Assembly: GCF_002127325.2 (NCBI RefSeq)
Contig: NC_035435.2
Location: forward strand, 106,096,382 to 106,160,381
Length of the DNA stretch: 64,000 bases
Direction: 5' to 3'
Origin: Helianthus annuus
Lineage: Eukaryota; Streptophyta; Magnoliopsida; Asterales; Asteraceae
In this document: positions 57,102 through 64,000 of the stretch, one piece after another
Position numbering within the stretch: position 1 is the first letter of the stretch
Layout: every line of letters begins with the position of its first letter
The notes under the pieces: model-generated
Databases searched by the model: none
What the model saw: only the letters and a program-made list of their open reading frames with translations
Told to the model about the DNA's origin: nothing
Translations under genes and position numbers: made by a program

Positions 57102-57707
57102 TAAAATGGTTCATGTCATTATTTATGCAGTGCGTTATCATGTCGTGTACTTAATAAGCTTCGATATATCTTCTTAAATGTATGCAAGGTATCTGCTTTT
57201 TTCCATATGAAATTAAAGCTAACCGGACATATTTGCTTGGATGAAGATTGTATATGATTATGAAAGTCGGCTTTCGTGCGAATATTGTAAAAATGAAAGT
57301 GGTCGTCGGTGGTGGTTGAATATGACCCTATAAATATATTTTTCTTTTTCTTACATATTCACAAGTCAGAATAACAATATAGAGGGTTATATGTGACTCT
57401 ATAAATATAGAGGTGTAATTTACATTCTTTATTTTTTTTATTGTAGAGATTCAAATGTGATGGTATTTTTGTTGTTTCCTCTATTATTTTCTCTATATAG
57501 TATAGAATAGAGGCTTCAATGTAAATGCTTTAAATTATGTTTTTATGCCTTTTTACAACAAGAAAAAGTTTAAGAAATCGAATTAAAAATTTATGATGGA
57601 GAAAAAGAAAAGAGTATACTTTAAATGTTAAAAGTGTTATTTTTATACTTTTATTTGTTATAAATTAAATTTTCTTACCCGGAAAATTTCCGGGGTTATA
57701 ACGTAGT

Positions 57708-58630
57708 TATTTAATAATAAAAACTAACTTCACCCCACCCAACTACGGTAGTACCTTCTACTTATTCGTAATATCTCGTCGTCGTCCCACCGTAACCACC
57801 TTCCCTTCCACCACCATTCAACCCACCTCTGCTAGCACCTGCCATCCACCACTATGCCGACACCCCTTGTTTCTTCCACACACCACCACAGCTGAAAACC
57901 CCATGAACCACCAACTATTCACCGCTACACCCACCACTTCCAACCAACCATCTCCAGTAAGAACAACCACAAACCATAGCCGCAACAACCATCATATCTA
58001 ATCACCCATATTACACCATTAATAACCACCGGAGATCGGAAACTTAACAAACTTGAGCTATCCTGCCAGAGATCAGAACTTAACAAACTTGTGTAGGTTA
58101 TCAAAGGGGGCTGGGGGTGGGTTGGTGTAGTGGGAATTTTCAATCGGAATCATTGTTAAATGACCAAGGTATGATTGTATACTGTGGATTTTTTTGTAGG
58201 AATCACTCGCTCGCCGGAAATTGTGTAGGTTATCGGAGGAGCAGGGGGTGGGTTGATGGGTTGACGGAGCCTGACCGGTTTTTTTCATACCCAATTCTGG
58301 AAAGATTTTATCCATTAACTCTACTAATTTGTTTGAATCACACGAATAATGAGCAATAAATGTAGCCCGACAGGTTTTTTTTCTTGTCCACTGTGACCGG
58401 TTGCAACAAAATTCTTATAACTGCCTTTTAGAAACAAGCTCAGTTGCGTTCTCCGTCTGCCATTGGTGGCTTCGATTTTTCGGCGACTCCTTATTTGTTG
58501 CGTGTGTTATGTGTGTGCGTGTGTGTAGGTTTGCAGGTTAAAGTGGTACACGACGAAGGTGGTGGTTGAGGTGCTCGGGGGTGCACGGTGAAAGTGGGTG
58601 TGGGTTTGTCAATAGATGGAAGGACGGGAT
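57708..58630. other. Spacer, C/A-rich then G/T-rich, no supported gene
   Basis: 57740-57960 is CCACC/ACCACC-rich. About 58030-58270 holds partly repeated blocks (AACTTAACAAACTTG twice; TGTGTAGGTTATC twice). ORFs of 72-80 codons on both strands have no recognisable content. Confidence 0.35.
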
Positions 58631-58639
58631 AGGGTGAAG

Positions 58640-58870
58640 TAGGGATGAGCAAATGGTACCGGATACCGGTACCGAATTTACCAAACTGGGTACATTTTCG
58701 GTACCAATTGGGTACCGACTTCTGAAATTTTCGGTACCGGTTCGATACTGGTTTTTACACTAAAATACCGGTACCGTACCGATACCAAACCGTATCGTAC
58801 CAGTTATATTCGGTACCAGTAGGCACTTTTAGGGATTTTCGGTACCAAACGAGTACCATGCTCATCCCTA
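58640..58870. mobile_element. hAT-type MITE, TAGGGATGAGC family (copy 2)
   Basis: 231 bp with ends TAGGGATGAGCA and TGCTCATCCCTA. The 8 bp flanks GGGTGAAG (58632-58639) and GGTTGAAG (58871-58878) differ at one base. The interior is full of GGTACCG words, as in copy 1 (11197-11361). Confidence 0.85.
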
Positions 58871-58997
58871 GGTTGAAGTGAGGTAGGGTCTATGCAGTTA
58901 AAGCGGTCCAAAATCAAATAGCGGTCAATGTCCGCTATATGATATATAGGTTATAGTGGTGGTATAACGGTAATTTTTATACCATGCATAATTTATG

Positions 58998-59032
<35 letters not shown>

Positions 59033-59036
<4 letters not shown>

Positions 59037-59277
59037 TAAGGTTAACATACAAAAAGGCTTATCGTACATTATGTAGGCGACGCGCGCAACCGTCGGATCA
59101 TTGCCCTAATCACGCATCAGACACAAAATAACGCATGGGATCTATTTTTTGGTGATAATCACGCATGAGTATGTTAATCACGCACGTTATACTGGCAAAA
59201 AAAATAATCACGCACGTTATAGTTATTGTCGCGTACGATAATGTATGATAAGCGGTTTTGTACATTATACTTATTCT
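59033..59277. mobile_element. MITE in (AT)n with ATCACGCACGTTA repeats
   Basis: About 245 bp with imperfect inverted ends of about 39 bp (AGAGTAAGGTTAACATACAA and its diverged complement). It is flanked by (AT)n on both sides (59003-59031 and 59278-59293). The interior repeats AATCACGCACGTTATA-like words. It is related to the block at 63040-63240. Confidence 0.7.
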
Positions 59278-59293
59278 ATATATATATATATAT

Positions 59294-60140
59294 AAATATA
59301 TCTTTGAAAAATATTAATAGTAATATCAAAATTCATAGAAATATCATTCCATTATCAAAAACCTATCGCAAATCAAATACTAATAGTAACTTTAAAGTAA
59401 TTAATTTAAGAATTAACACAATAAAAACCGTTACTGCTATATGAAATTATTATATAAATACATGAGATGGAAGTATAAATATATAAAAGGAATGTATAAA
59501 ATATAAAATACATTTACTAGAGATATTAATGCCAGAAATATATGGAAATATGAAGGGTTCAATTCGGTTTAGTTAATTTTGGTTAAAAGAGGGTACAAAA
59601 AATCGATAACTAGTTTATGGTTAATTCGGTTTTTGGTTTATTGATTTTGAGTTAATATAGGTTTTGGTTGATTTTAGTTCGGTTTCGTCTATTTTCGATT
59701 CAATTTCGATTAATGGATCAGTTATTAATCAACTCTAGAAAAAGTAAATCCCATAACATATCATTTTTTAATTAAAAAAACTATAATAATATTATACTCA
59801 AATTTAAAAAACAAAATGTTGGTTTTTGTAGTGTAATTTATTTAGAAAAAAATTACTTATGAAAAGGTTATGGCTGTATGTCGGTGATCAGCTGTTATAT
59901 TATCGCTAAATTAGGGTTTCAGCGATTAATTGGTCAGAAAAACGTAAGAATCTTTTACGAAAGTTATCGTAATAATTTTTCTGCAGTTGTTACAACACTA
60001 CTGTTTTTCACATCATATTTCACCACTACTTGCCCCAGCTTGTCAAATCACACGAAATGCACATGCTTCATACGTCTCTCATGCCACAACCAATTTTTAA
60101 ATAAAAAAATAATAATAAGTAAAACCTAACTAATAATTGA
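59294..60140. other. A/T-rich spacer
   Basis: No supported gene. The T/G-rich block 59560-59720 (GGTTTTGGTTGATTTTAGTT-like) resembles degenerate MITE sequence. Confidence 0.35.
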
Positions 60141-60149
60141 TTTGCCATC

Positions 60150-60560
60150 CTGCAAGGGAAGCAAGATCTTAACTTGCTCGCAGCATGCCACACTTACCGG
60201 AACTTCACGGAATGGTGATGCTTTGCTTGTCACCCCATGCCACACCTTGCCGAGACCACTTGCCGCTACATTTCATGTAACCTTATTGTAATAAAGTTTG
60301 CCATTCTAAGTAGTTAACACCGCCTACTTATGTCCAAATCATGTAACCCACAAACATATTTCCTCTGTGAGACCACATGGTGTGGGCATTTTTTTTTTGT
60401 TTCGGCATTGTGGCATTTTCACGACGTGCACACCAGCCCGCCAACGACGTGGAGGACGGCGTTGTGTTAAAGGCGGTGAGTTTTCCACCGGCATGGAGAC
60501 ATTTTGAAACGTGACATGGCGCATTTAATTGCACGTGGACATTCAACCAACAGTAAGTTT
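60150..60560. other. Possible MITE, CACATGGTGTGGGC type
   Basis: Contains GCATGCCACACTT and GTGTGGCATG-like words and a dense inverted character (CCACATGGTGTGGGCATTTT; GCACGTGGACATTC). No ends or duplication were identified. Confidence 0.3.
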
Positions 60561-60656
60561 TTAAATTTTTTAAAAATTTTACTTTTTAAAACTAAATAAA
60601 CTCTTTTATAAATACAACCCTCTTCTTCCATTTTTTTTTTACAAACACTCGCATTT

Positions 60657-61128
60657 GATTCAAAATTCTCTCAAACTCTCTACGCATTCACATTTAAAAA
60701 ATTCTTCTATAGAGTATAGACTGTAGAAGAAAATGAACCGGACATAAAATAAAAATGAAACTAATGTTTATTATAAATCAAAAAGTCAATTACATAAAAA
60801 GGAATAATAATTTACATAAAGTTACCACAACGTTGTTTAATCGAATAAAAAAACAAAACCAGACGATAATATTATGGGAACACGTACTAACAGATTCAAA
60901 ATTCTCTGAAACTCTCTACGCATTTACATTTCAAAAATTCTTCTATATTTATAGAATGTAGAAGAAAATGAACCGGACATAAAATAAAAATGAAACTAGT
61001 GTTTATTATAAATTAAAAAGTCAATTACATAAAAAGGAATAATAATTTACATAAAGTTACCACAACGTTGTTTAATCGAATAAAAAACAAAACCAGACGA
61101 TAATATTATGGGAACACGTACTCACACA
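60657..61128 (+). repeat. Tandem duplication, 236 bp period
   Basis: Two copies beginning GATTCAAAATTCTCT at 60657 and 60893 are nearly identical except for small indels in A-runs and around the CTTCTATA stretch. The second copy ends just downstream of the small minus-strand ORF, in what would be its 3' region. Confidence 0.9.
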
Positions 61129-61143
61129 GATTTTGCATACATC

Positions 61144-61302
61144 TCAACAACAACATTTCTTCCACCAGCTTTGGTTCCCAGGTTTCGGCAACTGCGGTTT
61201 TTGTTCACTATCGTCTCTTGCGCCTTCTTTAACAATCGGAGGAGAGAAGCAAATTAACCTGGCAGCAGATCGTCTCTCATCTCCGCTTCTTTGCTTCGCC
61301 AT
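61144..61302 (-). CDS. Small basic ORF ending WWKKCCC, unrecognised
   Basis: 52 codons on the minus strand, ATG at 61302 to TGA at 61144. Starts MAKQRSGDERRSAARLICFS and ends PGNQSWWKKCCC. It has normal coding composition in an A/T-rich neighbourhood, is charged throughout, and has a triple-Cys C-terminus that could be lipid-modified or metal-binding. A TATA box (TATAAATA, minus) lies at 61340-61347, about 40 bp upstream of the ATG, which implies a very short leader. The 3' region has been tandemly duplicated (60657-61128). I do not recognise the family, and it could also be a first exon. Confidence 0.5.
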   Translation of the reverse strand: MAKQRSGDERRSAARLICFSPPIVKEGARDDSEQKPQLPKPGNQSWWKKCCC

Positions 61303-62663
61303 GATGTAGTTTTATTATTAATTTCATTAACAATATCGTTATTTATACACATAGATAGAGGCAACGACTTATAATGCGACGACTCCCACTGGATATTATT
61401 ATAATTTTACCTTCTGGTACTTATGACTGGTCAAGAAGAAGTACACGTTTTGGACCATTTAGAGGCAACCAGGCATATTCAAATCGATCCACCAGATTAG
61501 ACCTTATTGTTTATTTTACGGGATTTTCCAGTGAATTTCTAGTGGTTGTTTCAACTTGGAAAGAATATTGTGACATCAAATTAGTAGTAAGACGTAATCA
61601 AGGATTAATACGATCTGATACACGAAACCTTTAAAACAGGTTAAATGATCATGGAAAATCTATCCATATCAGCGAATACGAAGAAATCTAAAAAAAGTAA
61701 TCTCTTTTAAGCGTTGTATTATAACTTACAAAATCTCTTGACATGATCAAAAAGAAAATTTTAAATTACACAACTGGTCCTTGTGGACAAATTACAGCTT
61801 TTCTATGAATACCACTAGGTCAAATTGTATTTTTTTATTAAAGGGTAAATTAGTCAATGCCCAACAATAATTTTTTGTATTTTTTATTCGTGCAATTTAT
61901 AACTAATTTAAGTATATTGCTATATAATTTTTTGTAAAACTAGGGTAATTCCGCTTTGCGCGATTTACATTGTGGTTAGCATATATGATTAAAAAGCATT
62001 AAAACGTTTTTTTTTTTTTTTTTTTATTTTTTGCGTCACATGTTTGGCTTCTAGGTTTAACCTCTCATGTTTGGTATCTTTGCGCTAAAATTTTTATCAT
62101 GATTCACCAAACTTAACAGCAACTTCAACTTCTTAATTATATTCTGCAGTTTAATGTTCACATCAAATTCTCAAAACTCAAGAGTAACTTTTGGAATTGA
62201 CATATGGCAGAAGAACAAAAGCAAAACGGCGTATACACACAAGAAATCAACATTTAAAATTATAAATTCTTCATCTAGAACACAAGTAAATGGAGTATTT
62301 GTCATGTGAAATTAACCTTCGAGTAAACACAATGATTAAATAGGTATGAACCTATGACACAGGATTTCAATAACAGAGTCGATTTGTTTCAGTATGTTGT
62401 AATATCACCGGTTCATAATGTTTCTAAAAAAATCGTAGATATAGGGATCTGACTGGCCTATATATTGAAGGCTGGTTACGAAAAAATACATATTTGACTA
62501 CTACACGACCTTTAAATAATTTAACACTCTTTCCCCGTGTGCATTGAACAAAACAGATAGAAATGACACCCTCCTACACATTTGACTACTATGCGACCTT
62601 CTTGCTTCTTATCACTCTTTGCTATGAATAGATTCCTCTCATTAGACACAACATATCTTCTAA
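61303..62663. other. Intergenic region
   Basis: 61374-61634 has an 86-codon plus-strand ORF without recognisable content. A T-run (about 62007-62027) and A/T-rich DNA follow. About 62440-62640 includes the direct repeat ACATTTGACTACTAYRCGACC (about 62487 and 62577). No supported gene. Confidence 0.35.
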
Positions 62664-62949
62664 TCTACTATAATAAAAGAAACCAACTTTTGGACACGTG
62701 TCATTCATTGAAGGTATCCTCAAATCTATACTTATATTATGTTAACTAAATAAATAAATAATAAATTAATATTAAATCTTATCATAATTTAATAAAATAT
62801 TATACTCAAATCTAAATTGTTAATTTAATATATTTTTAAAACAAATACTTCTCTTTCCTACTTATCTTATATTAAATATATAAATAATAAATTAATATTA
62901 AATGTTGTCCTAATTTATTAAAAATATAATTTTTTTATTATTTGGTATA

Positions 62950-63778
62950 CAAAATTATATTTATTCAACTCGTGTAAAACACGTGGTTTTTAAAAATATA
63001 ATTTTTTTTATTATTTACTATACAAAGTTACATTTATAGAGGCCAGTTAACGTACATTACGGCTTAACGTACATCACGTACGACAGCTAATTACGCACGT
63101 TCATCTCAAAATCACGCACGTTATAAACTAAAAAACCCAAATCACGCATGTTGAAAAACATTAATCACGCATGATGAAAACATTAATCACGCACGTTATA
63201 CACATAATCACGCACGTTGTCGTACGTGATGTATATACGAAGTTTTTTTAAAGATATAACTTTTTATCATTTGCTATGTAAAATTAGATTTATTCAACAC
63301 GTGTAATGCACGGGGTTTTTTAAGAATATAATTTTTTTTTATTATTTGGTAGATTTTTCAACCCGACTATATACGGGTTTTTTAAAGATACAACGTTTTT
63401 AGTATTTAATATACAAAATTACATTTATTAAATATGTGTAATACACATGGTTTTTACAGATATAACTCTTTTTAGAGCTAATCAACACGTGTAATATACG
63501 AGGTTTTTAAGAATGTAATTTTTATTATTTGATAGATTTATTCAACCCAATTATACAAGGGTTTTTTAAAGATACGATGTTTTTAGTATATTACATTTAT
63601 TTAATCTGTGTAATACACATGGTTTTTAAAGTTGTAACTTTTTTTATTATTTAATATATAAAATTACATTTATTTAATCCGTACAATATACGAGTTTCAC
63701 AAAGATATAACTTTTTATTAATTAATATATAAAATTACATTTACTCAACCCGTGTAATACACGGGGTTTTAACCTAGT
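62950..63778 (+). repeat. Tandem copies of the Helitron 3' hairpin
   Basis: About nine units of roughly 55-80 bp, each with a version of CCGTGTAATACACGGGGTTTT followed by AAAGATATAACTTTTTATTA. Anchors at about 62973, 63300, 63363, 63436, 63488, 63547, 63607, 63679 and 63751. Only the last has CTAGT. Interrupted by the block at 63040-63240. Confidence 0.8.
63040..63240. mobile_element. Insert with AATCACGCACGTT repeats inside the Helitron
   Basis: Six or so AATCACGCAYGTT words between inverted blocks ACGTACATCACGTACGAC and GTCGTACGTGATGTATAT. The same architecture occurs in the MITE at 59033-59277, so both are probably one family. Confidence 0.65.
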
Positions 63779-63999
63779 TGCCTCTTTAAAAGAATCCCTT
63801 GAAGCAAACCGTGTTCCAACTTTCCAAACAAACTTCTTCCAATTAGTGTGTCACTTACACTAGGAGCAGTTTCTTTAAACTTCTTACCTCTGACATCATC
63901 TTCTTCATTATCACCAGGTGTGGCAATGTCACCATCAGATTCCTCATAACTACTATATCCCACTACATGTGAACAACCTGCATCATTAGATTCATGCAA
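63769..63999 (-). CDS. C-terminal end of an unrecognised gene, partial
   Basis: Open on the minus strand from the window edge. It reads HESNDAGCSHVVGYSSYEES, then acidic sequence, then DTLIGRSLFGKLEHGLLQGI and LLKR. The last host codon is split by the Helitron end at 63778. With or without the Helitron a stop follows within a few codons (TAA at 63769-63771 with it). It could be the end of a final exon or an exon with its downstream intron lost. Family not recognised. Confidence 0.45.
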   Translation of the reverse strand: MHESNDAGCSHVVGYSSYEESDGDIATPGDNEEDDVRGKKFKETAPSVSDTLIGRSLFGKLEHGLLQGILLKRQLG

Positions 64000-64000
64000 A

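Larger units (their letters stand above)
54616..57707 (+). mobile_element. Right part of a probable gene-capturing Helitron
   Basis: Continues 19369-21499 across the Tekay insertion. It contains plus-strand fragments of at least two host genes with introns. Its right end has the palindrome CCCGGAAAATTTCCGGG (57678-57694) followed by GTTATAACGTAGT and a T. This closely parallels the end of the better-preserved Helitron at 63778 (ACGGGGTTTTAACCTAGT). The terminal CTAGT has apparently changed to GTAGT. Confidence 0.55.
62664..63778 (+). mobile_element. Non-autonomous Helitron, both ends present
   Basis: 1,115 bp starting TCTACTATAATAAAAGAAAC after an A, with TTTTGGACACGTGTCATTC behind it, the usual plant Helitron 5' end. 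It ends with the hairpin CCCGTGTAATACACGGGG and TTTTAACCTAGT followed by T. There is insertion between A and T, no target duplication and no RepHel gene. Confidence 0.88.

Noticed and set aside
57925..58359. ORFs of 72-80 codons in the C/A-rich spacer
   Set aside because: Biased composition and overlap on both strands. No recognisable protein.

Overview
This is a window of plant nuclear DNA made almost entirely of nested transposable elements. The evidence is long intergenic LTR retrotransposons with plant-type tRNA-iMet primer sites, introns with plant-like splice sites, several MITE families, Helitrons, a CACTA element and A/T-rich spacers. The style of the Tekay-type chromovirus, the Tat-type gypsy element with an antisense ORF, and a PBS/PPT-bearing element without ORFs suggest an Asteraceae genome; that assignment is an inference from memory of such repeats. 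No complete ordinary host gene is certain. The best candidates are a 52-residue ORF at 61144-61302 (-) and the end of a gene entering from the right edge (63769-63999, -).

Layout. 1-5022: right part of a minus-strand Tat-like gypsy element (LTR, PBS, gag with one frameshift, no pol) with a tail-to-tail antisense coiled-coil gene. 5023-6926: remnant and 3' LTR of an old copia-type element. 6930-8600: degenerate spacer. 8605-9027: a 377 bp foldback element between 23 bp direct repeats. 9094-19308: a stretch of about 10 kb bounded by matching inverted ends and (AT)n, holding four recognisable MITEs, several kb of A/T-rich tandem repeats and gene fragments, including one CPSF160 exon. 19370-21499 plus 54616-57707: probably one Helitron carrying midasin-like and NUP93 fragments, split by a later insertion.

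21500-54610 is one Tekay/Del-type chromovirus, with a 5 bp target duplication (gtgtt) found 33 kb apart. Its 5' LTR carries a palindromic MITE in an expanded (AT)n tract and a deletion patched with copied filler. Its polyprotein is one frame broken by three nonsense codons and encodes gag, protease, RT, RNase H, integrase and chromodomain. Its 3' LTR is split by a CACTA transposon (31166-42295) that captured several exons of a WDR20-like WD40 gene, and by a minus-strand element with LTRs but no coding capacity (44623-53675). Inside the CACTA sits an intact Ty1/copia element (33367-40041) whose two 438 bp LTRs appear identical.

The strongest biological finding is in that copia element. The first ATG of its transcript lies inside the LTR, and its 20 codons join in frame to the 1.36 kb-codon gag-pol ORF only through a predicted 1,443 bp intron. 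The intron contains the primer binding site and a striking array of 21 bp hairpin units. Splicing would therefore separate translatable RNA from reverse-transcribable RNA. 57708-64000 holds MITEs, a tandem duplication next to the small ORF, and a clean non-autonomous Helitron (62664-63778) with a tandemly repeated 3' hairpin.
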